Assembly: GCF_016772475.1 (NCBI RefSeq)
Contig: NZ_CP068595.1
Location: 2,976,001-3,040,000, forward strand
Source: Paenibacillus sonchi
Lineage (GTDB): Bacteria; Bacillota; Bacilli; Paenibacillales; Paenibacillaceae
Reading direction: 5' to 3'
Length of the DNA stretch: 64,000 nucleotides
The position numbers were made by a program, and so were the translations under genes. Position 1 is the first letter of the stretch. Every line of letters begins with the position of its first letter. This document shows positions 46,191 to 56,365 of the stretch, piece after piece. The notes under the pieces were generated by a model. That model ran no database searches. It worked only from the letters and a program-made list of their open reading frames with translations, and was not told the origin of the DNA.

Positions 46191-49100
46191 ATGAAACCGG
46201 TAGTAAGAGAACATATTCAACAGCTCGACGTATCACTGGGCGGAGGAATCGTCAGCGACAAAATCAGAGTAGACACCATTGACAACCCGATCCTCATTAT
46301 CGGCCTGGGCGGCACGGGCATCGACGCCCTGCTGCGGCTGAAATACCAGATTAACCGCCGCTTTAAGCTGCCTGAAGATCCGTTGTCCAAGAAGAAGCGG
46401 GATAAGCCGGACAACGTGGAGTTCCTGGCGTTTGAGACCAATGAGCAGGACCGCGGCAAAAAATACAAGGGCATCGGCCTCGACCCGCAGAATGAATTCG
46501 TGCTGCTGGCCAATGCCGAGATCGGCGGACTTCTGCAGAACCGCAGTATTCTTGAACCGTACATTACAGACTGGCTGTCGCCGGAGCTGAGCATAACCGA
46601 TGGCATGAACGGGGCCGCCGGGGTGCGCCAGGCCGGGCGGCTGCTGCTGTTCACGAAGATCAATCAGGTTGTGTCGGCGATCGACAAGAAGATTAAGACC
46701 CTTTCTGTAGGCACCAGCAAAAAGCTGATGGTATTCCTGCTTACCGGCTTGTCCGGGGGAACGGGCAGCGGCTCGTTTCTGGATATCGCTTATATCGTAC
46801 GCGGAATTATTGAACGCGACTACGGCTCTGCAGGCATCGACCGTGTGAATACACTCGGCTATTTGTTCACGCCGGATGTGAACCTGTCGAACAAAAGCCT
46901 CAGCGAGCATACCCGTGAATATATCCGCAAGAACGGCTATGCCGCGCTCAAGGAACTGGATTACTGGATGAACGTCGACAGCCGGGGGAGCGGTTCCGCC
47001 AGCAGTACGGCAATATTTTGACGGTGAATTCACCGCTGCCTCCGTTCAACCTGTGCCATCTGATCTCTGCGACCAATACCGAAGGCAAGCTGCTGGAGAA
47101 CGCCTATGACTACTGCATGAATGTAACGGCGGAGAATATTACGAACTTCATGGCCAGCGAGGAAAAGCAGTCGGGAGAGGAATTCGCGATCCACGACTAT
47201 ATCAGCAACATCCGCACGAACATTGCGCAGATGAACAAGACGTATCCTGCCAATTATGAATACAACATCATCGGGGCTTCTTCTGCGGTGCTGCCGATTG
47301 AGGAAATGACGACTTATCTGGCATTCCGCCTGTTCGACAAGATGGACAAAATGTTCCAGCAGGCACCAGGGCAGGAGGATGTGGAAAAGCTCGCGCGCAA
47401 GCTCGGCATTGATCTCGACAGCATGATCAAAACTTTCGAGTCCCGTGTACCGGAGCCGCTGCCCGGCTATGAGAACAGCGAGCGCCTGAACCACAGCAAT
47501 GTCATCAAACACCAGGTGGTGGATATGGATACGGAGCTGGAGCAGAACTTTCTGGCCCGTGCCCGCGAGGAATACATCAAGTCCAAGAAGCAGCTCCCCG
47601 GAGAAATCACCGGACGTTTCGGAGAAGAACTGGAACGTATCTTCCTGCATCCCGAGCAGGGTCCGTTCTATGTATCGCGGCTGCTCTATACCGAAAAAGG
47701 CTTCTGTATCCTGAAGCTGATCCAATCCTATATTGAAGCGCTGCGCGAGAGCCTGCTGCGGCTGCCGCGTGATATCGAGACGGCGCAGGACAGTGCGCAG
47801 GAGAAGCTGGGCGATGCGCGGAGCGCTTTTGTCTCCAAGGAAAAGAAGAAAAACGCCTATATTGAAGCCAAAATCAATGAATACTGGCTGCACGCCGATG
47901 TGGAGCGCACCGAGCAGATGATTGAATTCTATGAAGATCTGTTTGAGCTGCTGAATGAAGAGAACAACCGGATTTATGGGGTGTTTACCGAGATTCTCAG
48001 CGCGCTCAGCACGATCTTTGAGAAGAACGGCGATATCCTGATCAACGGTGAGGAGCAGGCCGACCACAAAGGCAACAAAACCTACTATTGGAATATCGTC
48101 AATGTGCCGGACATTGCCTCAACCATCTCCAAGGTGATGGACCAGAAGGATGGCGACGATCTGATCCGCGACTTCACGCGGGAGATGCTGAAACATTCCG
48201 GGCGCTGGGTCAAGGAGCAGGAAATCGACATTGTGCGCTCCATCTCTGAGTTCCTGAGCGATAAGTTCGGTGACCTGATTACCCGTTCCATGGAGGAATT
48301 CCTGGTAATGAAGTACGGCCGCGAGGAGCCGCTGGATAAATTTGTGGAACGGATTATCGCCGGACGCCTGGATGAGGATGCCGTGCCGATTTTCCACCTG
48401 AGCAACAGCTCCGGCAGCCTGCACTTCCCGTCCTGGGGATTTGTCTCTGTGCCGGTCAAGGCGCCGGGCATCCTGAAGGGAATCCGCAATTACCAGAACA
48501 ACGCGCTGGGCAAATCGCAGTTTACCATCAAGGAGAGCCAGGTCAAAAACCGGATTTTCTGGCTGAATACGCGCAATGGGGTGCCGCTGTTCGTATATAC
48601 GCCGCTGCGGGTGTACGAAGAGAACTATGAGCGGACCATCCTTGACAAAGAAGGAATCGGACGCCATCTGGTGATGACCGACAAGAATAACTGGACGTAC
48701 CTGCCTTCGCCGATTCCGGAAAAATCCTGGGGCGATACCTACGTCAACAACCGTGTCCGTGAGTACAATGCGAGAGTGCGGGCTGATTTTGCCAGAGCGC
48801 TGGAGAATGGGGTTATTGTCGAGAAAGGCCTCGACGAAAATACGAGCAGCCGTTTCTCGGTCATCCTCACAAAGCCGTTTGATGTGGATAAAATGCTCAG
48901 CGGCTATGACCTGCAGCTTGGGAATTCGCGCCCAAATCTGGGTGAAGTGAAAAAAGCGGCTGATGAGCTGAAGTCGCTGCGCGCAAGCGGACTGGAACGC
49001 GAAGGGACTAAGGACATTTTTGGCAGCATTAACAAGGAGATGGGGCAGGAAAATCTGATCCGTTCGCCGCAGCTGATCGCGCGGGTCCGCGAGGAATTGG

Positions 49101-49578
49101 CCAAATATGACGCCCTGGCAGCCAAAGCGGCTGAACTGGAAGGGCTGCTTCATCAATATCTTGACGAAGACAAGTGGATCGACCAGTTTATTGAGGCGCT
49201 GTACACCGATACCATCACCAAAAAAGGTGCGCTGTATGTCTATGACCGCGACGAGGACGAAGACGCTTGGGAACCGTTCGCCAACTTAATGAAGGAACGG
49301 AGCTATGTGGAGTACGCCGTCTACCGGCATTTCCGCGGGCTGGATGAGAAAAGCCGCAGTGTTCTGCTGCGCAAAGCAGCGCGCCGTGCCGGGGAAATGA
49401 CAGCTGCCGAGGATGTCACCCCCTGCTGTATAAGCTGGAAGGATTGTATGTCTCCTTCCTGGAAGCGCGCGACAGTCTGGAATACGAGCGGGTAGAACAT
49501 GCGGACGGCGATGAAATGTACAGCTTCTACCAGAGCCTGACCGGCAAGCTTGGCAGCATCCGCAGAAAGCTGAAGTAA
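46191..49578 (+). CDS. Tubulin/FtsZ-like GTPase (Tubulin_2 type, about 1,130 aa), two frameshifts
   Basis: The N-terminal GTPase domain shows tubulin signatures: the T1 loop GLGGTG (residues 38-43) and the T4 loop LSGGTGSGS (187-195). The protein then runs for about 900 residues of mainly helical sequence, far longer than FtsZ or TubZ, matching the tubulin-like Pfam family PF13809. The frame breaks twice. One extra base in the G5 run at 46984-46988 and one in the C5 run at 49419-49423 restore an uninterrupted frame ending at 49578. No membrane segment is visible, so it is cytoplasmic. It probably polymerises or switches with GTP; its partners are likely the proteins encoded around it. Confidence 0.82.
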
Positions 49579-49582
49579 GCCT

Positions 49583-52018
49583 ATGATCAAAGCACAGGCA
49601 TTAACCTATGCAGAACAATATGCGGCGCAGGAAGAAGCGCAGCGGAGCAAAGGGGACGGGCGCAGCAGCATCCATTATCCCGCACTGTTCCTGTTCCTGG
49701 GCGACAAGGTGGCTTCGGCCATCGGTCCGGTGCTGGACGGCTGCGAGCGGAAATGGGACAATGCGGGCGGGATTATGGCGCTTCATGCCGCGTCCGCCGG
49801 CGCAGAGCAGGCTGGCGATGGAAGCCAGTCACAGCCTGAGTACGCCGGCAGCAGGAAGCGGGCGCAGGCCGAGGGCAGCAGAAGAGAGCGGGTCCTGGGG
49901 ATGGCCTTGCCGGAAACGGCGGGCCGCGATCCCCGTACAGTCCGTCAGGACCTCTACCGCGAGTTCCACGAAGACAGCCGGTTTCTGGCCGGGATGAACC
50001 GCAGCCTGCGGCGTTTAAGCAACAGCATAGCGGATTATGGACGGCTGTACTCCTCTTTTGACGTTATCCATCTCTCCATCATTACGCGGGTCGATGACCC
50101 GCTTAATGTGCTGCTGCCGGAGGTTGCCCTGCTGGCCCGGGCCGTGCTCAGCCAGTCGTTCAAGTCGGTGCAGACCGACCTGTATGCGCTGATCAATGAG
50201 CGGGAGCAGGGGGACAACTTCGGTTACTCCAGCTCGGTAGGGCTGGCTTTTCTGCGTGAACTGGACGGGATGCAGCAATCGGATTACACCCTCAGCGCTC
50301 CGCTGCTGGTCACGGAAGACGGGCTGTCCATCCCGGTGGCCCACGGGCCTTCTGCACTGTTTGATCTTGTCTATCTGCTCTCGGACAAAAACGAACGGGG
50401 CATGATGTCACCTCATGGCATGGACGACAACTATGAGATTATTGCCCACATCAGCCTGCTCAAGAACCGCGTCCGCCCGGCAACAGATACGGCTACCGGA
50501 CACGGCGGCTACAATAATATGACCTTCAAAAGCGGCATCCGGGGCAGTTCAGGAAGGCAGGGCTATGCTTCCGCCGGCTTCTCGGCGGTGCGCCGGCCGA
50601 ACCGGCAAATCGCCCTTGCGGTGCTGTATCATTCCTTTCATTATCTGGCTGCGAAGCTGCAGGAGGGCGGGTCGCTCAGCCTGCGCGAGCGGCAGGCGCT
50701 GCTTGGCCTGAGCGCCGATTCCCTGCGTGAACGGGCCGCGGCGCTGCTGCCGGATGAAGCGGGGCTTGAAGAGATGACCGGGCTGATGAGCCACGGCCGG
50801 CCCTCCTACAGCGAGCTGAAGCCGCTGTCGCTGCGCGAAGCCGAAACGCTGCTGTTCGGAGACGGCGGGCAGGCCTATTTCCGCAGCAATTTTGCGGAGG
50901 TGTCCGCCAGAAGGGTGGCGGACATCGACCCTGCCCGCGAGTGGGCCGCTGTGCTGTCGGCCCAGGAGAAGGCGGTTCCGCCGCTGACGTTCTACCAGCT
51001 GGCGGAATGGACCGCCGAGCAGCCCGGCGGCGGCAGTGTGCTGCATGCGCTGCGCCAGCATATGGCCGGGCTGCGCGCGGCGATTGCCTCCGCGCAGGAG
51101 GAGCTGGAGCAGCTCTACGCGGAGAGCGTGGAGCGCCTGCCGTTCCAGCGCGTGCCGCTGCTGGACAAACGGACCGTGCGCAATTTCATTCATTATTTAT
51201 TTGCGCAGGTGTACAGCAGAAAATATGAGCTGCTGCGCATGGAGAGCGAGCTTGCGCTGTGTCTGCGCTACGACGCGGCGCTGGAGCAGCTGCACGCGGA
51301 GAGCAAAGCCAAGGTGCAGACCATGGAAGCGCTGGAGGAGGAGCTGCACAGTCTGGCGCTTGCCAGCATCGGACGTACCGGCGAGACGGTGGACCAGAAC
51401 ATTATGGAGTATTACCGGAACGTCACGGAAGAGGTTATGCGAGATATTGAAGCGCGGCGCGGCCCGGGCATCTTCTTCAGCGACCGCTTCCTGGGGAGCG
51501 TCTCAGAGCTGCTCCGCCAGGGAGGCGCTGTGGTAGCTGAACGGCTGATTGAGCTGTGCCGCCGGGAGCTGCTGGCGGCGGAGGCGTTCGCGCTGCCTTT
51601 CGAGGAAGAGCTGCTGCGGCGCGCCAATGTTACGGCCGCTTACGACAACCGCGAAATTGTCTCGCGGGAGGAGCTGTTCAAGCGGCTCTACCGCAGCCTG
51701 GAGGACGAAGCCTGCATCAACGTCCGCCTCTTCGAATATACGCAGGAGCACCGCCATGAGGAGAAATATTTCTTCGGCGACAGCAGCTCCGAATTCCTGC
51801 GTTATGCTTTTGGTGCCGATGAGACGACACGCATCTACCGCCTCGGCTTCGTACATGAGCAGCGCAGAAGCGGCATTGAGAAGCTGAATCTGATGGGCGG
51901 CTTCCATCTGGAGGATCTGCTCTACTACCGCAACGGCAAGGTCTACTATGAGACCTACGCCACCAGCGGCTACCGGCTGCACGGCATCGCCGAGGAAGAG
52001 CTGCCGGAGCTGCGGTAG
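49583..52018 (+). CDS. Large cytoplasmic protein of unknown function (811 aa), partner of tubulin-like GTPase
   Basis: The gene starts four bases after the tubulin-like stop with only a weak RBS, suggesting coupled translation. The N-terminus (YPALFLFLGDKVASAIG, CERKWDNAGGIMALH) and the segment VYLLSDKNERGMMSP look like a globular alpha/beta domain, possibly a degenerate relative of the tubulin-like fold, but no GTP-binding loop is present. The second half is helical and charged, with coiled-coil potential around ASAQEELEQLYAESVE. No membrane segment. Codon use is GC-rich. I cannot assign a family. Confidence 0.7.
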   Translation: MIKAQALTYAEQYAAQEEAQRSKGDGRSSIHYPALFLFLGDKVASAIGPVLDGCERKWDNAGGIMALHAASAGAEQAGDGSQSQPEYAGSRKRAQAEGSRRERVLGMALPETAGRDPRTVRQDLYREFHEDSRFLAGMNRSLRRLSNSIADYGRLYSSFDVIHLSIITRVDDPLNVLLPEVALLARAVLSQSFKSVQTDLYALINEREQGDNFGYSSSVGLAFLRELDGMQQSDYTLSAPLLVTEDGLSIPVAHGPSALFDLVYLLSDKNERGMMSPHGMDDNYEIIAHISLLKNRVRPATDTATGHGGYNNMTFKSGIRGSSGRQGYASAGFSAVRRPNRQIALAVLYHSFHYLAAKLQEGGSLSLRERQALLGLSADSLRERAAALLPDEAGLEEMTGLMSHGRPSYSELKPLSLREAETLLFGDGGQAYFRSNFAEVSARRVADIDPAREWAAVLSAQEKAVPPLTFYQLAEWTAEQPGGGSVLHALRQHMAGLRAAIASAQEELEQLYAESVERLPFQRVPLLDKRTVRNFIHYLFAQVYSRKYELLRMESELALCLRYDAALEQLHAESKAKVQTMEALEEELHSLALASIGRTGETVDQNIMEYYRNVTEEVMRDIEARRGPGIFFSDRFLGSVSELLRQGGAVVAERLIELCRRELLAAEAFALPFEEELLRRANVTAAYDNREIVSREELFKRLYRSLEDEACINVRLFEYTQEHRHEEKYFFGDSSSEFLRYAFGADETTRIYRLGFVHEQRRSGIEKLNLMGGFHLEDLLYYRNGKVYYETYATSGYRLHGIAEEELPELR

Positions 52019-52035
52019 AGGCAGCGGTATAAGGC

Positions 52036-52178
52036 ATTCTGTTGCAGAAAGTGCAGCAGAATTCGAAGGATTCGCTTGAATGTGGCTTTTCTTGCATATT
52101 CTATTGCAGGAAATGCAATAGAATGGGAGTATAGCCTCTTTTGAAGCCATTCTGCTGCTTACATACACTAGAATGGCA
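52036..52178. repeat. Three related hairpins in an intergenic region
   Basis: Hairpin 1 (52036-52062) has arms ATTCTGTTGCA and TGCAGCAGAAT, hairpin 2 (52098-52124) arms ATTCTATTGCA and TGCAATAGAAT, hairpin 3 (52146-52178) arms GCCATTCTGCTGC and GAATGGC with loose pairing. Hairpins 1 and 2 differ by paired changes that keep base pairing. They lie between two genes of the island. The rest of 52019-52373 holds no gene. Confidence 0.65.
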
Positions 52179-52373
52179 GCTGCTTTTCTCTAAACTCTGC
52201 AGATTGCCTCATCTCGGACTTCTTCATTGCCAGCAGTGCAGCTGCCGGGAACCGAAAGACATTTGGCATTAAGCAGAACGCTTTGTAACGGAGGCAAGGG
52301 AGTTCAAGCGGTCCTGCGCCATCAGAAATCATATGTGCTTAAATTTAGTTTTACCTGGAAAGGGTGGATAGCG

Positions 52374-53651
52374 ATGCAGCGTAAAATCAATCTGCTTTTG
52401 CTTCTCTTCAGCCTGCTCGGCGGCGGAGCGGCCTTTGTGCTAGGCGAGCTGCTGCTGGACCAAAGGCCGTACGATTTGCCGTCGATTGTGCTGGCCGGCA
52501 TCTATTTTGCCATAGTGGCACTTGGGGTCGGCCTGGGCTGCCTCCTTGCGGAGATGATCTCGCCAAAACTGAACGGCTTGTCGTGGAAGCAGCGGTATCT
52601 GGGTTTCTCGTGGAAGATGCTGCCTTTGACGCTGGTGCTGCTGTTCGCGGTTGGCTCCGTAATGGAGTTTGTGTATGAGCTGAACTTCGGCGGCGTGAAG
52701 CCGGTCAAAGATGTGGTCATGGTCATTGATGACTCCGGCAGCATGATGCAGAGCGATCCGGGCAACAGCCGCTATAAGGCAGCCGAATCACTGGTGCAGC
52801 GCATGGATGAAGATAACAGGGTGGCTGTAGTTACGTTCAGTCAGGACGCCACGGTGGTTCAACCGCTAATCCCGCTGTCCAGCTCAGCCAACCGTGAGCA
52901 AGTGACGTCGGTTATTAACAGTCTGCAGACCACGGATGGCGGTACAAATATCAGCGGCGCGCTCACAGAAGCCATGGGCGTAATTAACAGTGACAATCAG
53001 TCAGGGCGGGGAGCTATGGTAATCCTGCTGTCCGACGGCTTCAGCCAGTTTGACACCTCAAAGGAACTTACGGAGTACGTAAACCGGGGGATTGCTGTAA
53101 ATACGATTGGCCTGGCGCTGGATGATCCGTCGGGATCAGCGTTGCTGCAGGATATTGCCACCACAACCGGCGGGCAGTATTATGATGTGACCAATGCAGA
53201 TCTTCTCGGGGATGTGTTCCAGCAAATCTATGACCGGCTGGGCGACCGGACGCTGCTGACTGTGCGCAGTGATTACACGGCGGACAGCCCGTATTATGCC
53301 GGGGTACGGATTTTGGCGCTGCTGCTTGTGGGTACGGCTCTCGGGGTCGGACTTGGCATTGTGTTTGACAACCGCCATTTGGCGCGGAGCTTTGGCGTCG
53401 GCGGTGCGGTTTCCGGTTTGTTCGCCGGACTGATTCTGGAGTTTGGCCTGGACGGCCATGCCTTCGGCGATGCTATGACCCGTTTGCTGGCTCTGCTTGT
53501 TCTGGCAGCGATCATTGCATTGTTCACCTTTGTGATCCCTTTTGGAGAAGGACGGCTTTCCCGCAAAAGAGGACGAAACGCCGATACGGCTGCTCCATCG
53601 TCGGCAGGCTTCCCGTCTCCGCGCAGAAACCGGGGCAGCAAAGGATTCTGA
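52374..53651 (+). CDS. Multi-spanning membrane protein with external vWA domain
   Basis: The ATG at 52374 follows AAAGGGTGG. Three membrane segments (about 5-25, 37-62, 78-100) are followed by a vWA domain with an intact metal site (VIDDSGSMMQSD, TTDGGTNISGAL, LLSDGFSQFD), then three more segments and a basic cytoplasmic tail. With N and C termini inside, the vWA domain faces outward, like that of the protein at 44355. The first three residues of the MIDAS are DDS, within the DxSxS pattern. It belongs to the same island; 425 residues. Confidence 0.88.
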   Translation: MQRKINLLLLLFSLLGGGAAFVLGELLLDQRPYDLPSIVLAGIYFAIVALGVGLGCLLAEMISPKLNGLSWKQRYLGFSWKMLPLTLVLLFAVGSVMEFVYELNFGGVKPVKDVVMVIDDSGSMMQSDPGNSRYKAAESLVQRMDEDNRVAVVTFSQDATVVQPLIPLSSSANREQVTSVINSLQTTDGGTNISGALTEAMGVINSDNQSGRGAMVILLSDGFSQFDTSKELTEYVNRGIAVNTIGLALDDPSGSALLQDIATTTGGQYYDVTNADLLGDVFQQIYDRLGDRTLLTVRSDYTADSPYYAGVRILALLLVGTALGVGLGIVFDNRHLARSFGVGGAVSGLFAGLILEFGLDGHAFGDAMTRLLALLVLAAIIALFTFVIPFGEGRLSRKRGRNADTAAPSSAGFPSPRRNRGSKGF

Positions 53652-53794
53652 TATCGGATGGTCCAAAAAGAGAAAATGCGGCACCGGGCTCCAGACAGCC
53701 CTCCATGCTGCGCGATATGCGTACAGCGGCTTATTGAATGAGATACCGCAAGAGATATTTGATTGGAAGGATATTTTGAAAGGAGCCTACAGTC

Positions 53795-54430
53795 ATGAGG
53801 TACGCCGAGGTTGATTCCTCCACACCGGTCATTACGGAAGTGTCCTCCCGGGTGGAGGACAGGTTCTGTACGCTGCGGTGGCGCTGGCCGGACGGCGTGC
53901 AGGCGGTTTGCATTCATAAGGCACCTGCGGAGGCTGCGGACAGCGGAGAACTGCCGCCCTCCGGTATGAAGCTCTACACCCGTGAGGAGTATAAGGCAAA
54001 TAACGGATACCGTGACCGGTTGGATGACATCGGTCTGGTGGCATATACCGTTTATGCCCGGCTTGCGGACGGTACAGACACTCTGCTGGTGCACCAGCGG
54101 GACGGGGCGAACCGGACGCTGGTCAGCGCGGGCAAAGCGCGGATTTACTATTCCATCCAGCAGAAAAAAAGCCTGTTCGGCAAGCAAAAAACAGTACATA
54201 TGACGATTACGGCTGAAGTGCCGGTGTCGAAAGAGGTGCTGTGCTATGTCAAGAAACGGGGCGGCTTCCCTGCTTCCAAAGAAGACGGCGTACTGTTCTC
54301 GTTCGTCCAGGACTTTGCCGCCGGGCGCAACATTCTGCCGCCGATAGAAATCGGCAAGGAGGACGCTGTGCGCATCTTTTTTACAGATGGCCGCAAATAT
54401 GGCTTATTTTACGAACTGGTGCCGGAGTGA
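53795..54430 (+). CDS. Beta-rich protein of unknown function (211 aa), possible Fn3-like fold
   Basis: The ATG follows AAAGGAG. The sequence is rich in alternating strands, beginning with STPVITEVSSRVEDRF and RWRWPDGVQAVCIHK, which resembles a fibronectin type III repeat; the second half (VHMTITAEVPVSKEVLCY) repeats the pattern. No signal or membrane segment, so it should be cytoplasmic. Similar Fn3-like small proteins accompany vWA and GTPase genes in conflict-type systems, but the assignment here is tentative. It lies 143 bp after the multi-spanning vWA gene; that gap holds nothing recognisable. Confidence 0.6.
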   Translation: MRYAEVDSSTPVITEVSSRVEDRFCTLRWRWPDGVQAVCIHKAPAEAADSGELPPSGMKLYTREEYKANNGYRDRLDDIGLVAYTVYARLADGTDTLLVHQRDGANRTLVSAGKARIYYSIQQKKSLFGKQKTVHMTITAEVPVSKEVLCYVKKRGGFPASKEDGVLFSFVQDFAAGRNILPPIEIGKEDAVRIFFTDGRKYGLFYELVPE

Positions 54431-55103
54431 ACGGAGAACGCGGAAGCAACGGGTGACTGATGCTTGTCTTTCAAGCAGGGGTCAACGGAGCTGTAACTGC
54501 ATTTCGTACATGTTTAAGCTGCCTTTTCAGCAGAATCAAACGCTTAATTGTACTTTGTACATCTATATTTTGGAAATTATCTCAATATGGCCTTTTTGCC
54601 TCTCTTTACCTGCATGAAATACAGTTAAACTAGCGTGGACAGGCAGGGGGATTAATATAGCTGTACAAAGTGCAGTTATAGCTAAGCAGCAGGCTGGATG
54701 CAGGAACTGAAGGTTTAACCGTCCGTTATGTGTTCAGCACCAATAGGAGTTAAAGGGAACCGGGGCAGTTGTGCTCACGCTATATAAGCTGAATTTGAGA
54801 ATTGCAGCAGGCTGTACAGTGGATTTTCAGAAAACACAGGGTTTCCATCAGGCATATAGCTAGATTCTTAAGTTCACTCTATATCCGTGCGAGACAATGT
54901 TTCGAAAGCAGTTTTAACTGCAAAGATTCTCAAAAGAAGCGGAGGTTCCGCAAAACTTAAGCACATGCTTCCGAGGCGAGTTTTGTTCGTAGCAATTCCA
55001 GGGAGCAAGGCTCACAAAACTTAGCGTATGCTTCCGAAGCGAGTTTTGCTGCAAAGGTTGTCGGAGAAGCGGAGGTTCCGCAAAACTTTTAGGAGGACAA
55101 GAG
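54431..55103. repeat. Gene-free stretch with two sets of repeats upstream of the GTPase gene
   Basis: The first part (54490-54700) has degenerate TGTACTTTGTACA/TGTACAAAGTGCA words like those at 2712. The second part (54935-55088) has direct copies of GAAGCGGAGGTTCCGCAAAA (54935 and 55066) and two hairpins with arms CAAAACTTA and GAGTTTTG (54951-54985, 55015-55048). The second set ends directly at the RBS of the GTPase gene, so it may act in its leader. Confidence 0.6.
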
Positions 55104-56365
55104 ATGTCTTTTTTTAACCGGTTTAAGAAAAGAATCAGCCGCAGGCGCGGCCGCTTTTTTATGATATTGTCTGTCCGTATTGCTTCACGCGGTTCGAACC
55201 GGAGGATGTGGTATTCCGGGCCATGCACAGCCGCGAGGATGATGAGAATTATGCGCTGGGCGAAGACGATGCATTGAACAAATACCGCGAGCGCTTCGGC
55301 CTCGATACGGTTGATGATATGGAGGCTATACTGAATCCGGCGGATATTCCGGAAGAGTACCACCACTATACCGACAATGTGCTGACCGGTCTTACAGACC
55401 GCTATGGCGTGCTTACCCGCAGACGGCTCTGTCCGTCCTGCCATAATGAGCTGCCCGTGACTGCGGGCAAGGTGCCAAGCAATATTATCTCCATCATCGG
55501 CGCGTCCCAGGTCGGGAAGTCGGTGTATATGACCTCGTTGATCCATACGCTGCAGCATACGACGGCGGGACATTTTGACGCGGCCTGTATGCCGCTGAAT
55601 GCGGAGATCAGCCGCAAGTTCCGCACGCTGTACGAAGAACCGCTGTTCGAGCGGGGGGATTTGCTGGCTTCGACCCAGAAGGAAAAGATGCAGGAGCCGT
55701 TTATTTTCCAATTTGTGTTCAAGGATGAGTCCAAGCCCCCGCTGACGCTCGTATTCTTCGATGTTGCCGGTGAAGGGATGGTCGATCAGGATTATCTCGG
55801 GCTGCATGGCCAGCATATCAAGAACTCCGCCGGGATTCTGTTCATGGTTGACCCGTTGCAGATCCGCTCCATCCGCGAGAAAATCCGGATCAATTTCGGG
55901 GACCGCCCCGGCGAATGGGTCTCCCAGTATGATGAGCCGCGGGATGTGGTGCTGACCATGTTCGGTGATTTCATCGCCTACCAGGAAAAGAGCAAAACCG
56001 ATATCCCGACAGCGGTTGTGCTCGCCAAAAGCGACATGCTGCATTCGCTCAAGGATGAGGACGGCGATTACATCAAGTCCAACAGCAATGTGTTCAACAA
56101 CTATGTGCACCGCAAAACACTGAATCTGGACGAGTTCCACAACATCGACGGCGAAATCCGCCGCTTCATAGAGAAGGTGGACCGCCCGTTCAAGGATACG
56201 ATGGATGTGTATTTTGCGAACACCGGGTATTTTGCCGTATCGGCACTGGGCAGCAATCCGGTGAATCAGAAGGTGGAGGGTGTGGTCAGTCCAATCCGGG
56301 TGGACGAGCCTTTTATCTGGCTGCTGCACAAGCTGAATTACATTGAGGGGAGCGACGGGCCGTGA
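55104..56365 (+). CDS. P-loop GTPase with split zinc ribbon, one frameshift near 55130
   Basis: The start ATG at 55104 has a perfect AGGAGG. The first 11 codons are in another frame from the rest; one extra A in the A4 run at 55128-55131 restores one frame with the zinc-binding CPYC. A second CPSC lies about 75 residues later. The P-loop GASQVGKS (55499-55522), the DxAG switch in FFDVAGEG and LAKSD (NKxD-like) define a TRAFAC-type GTPase, about 420 residues. It resembles the double-GTPase group found beside GTPase-associated protein 1. It is coupled to the next gene by a GTG/TGA overlap. Confidence 0.8.
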
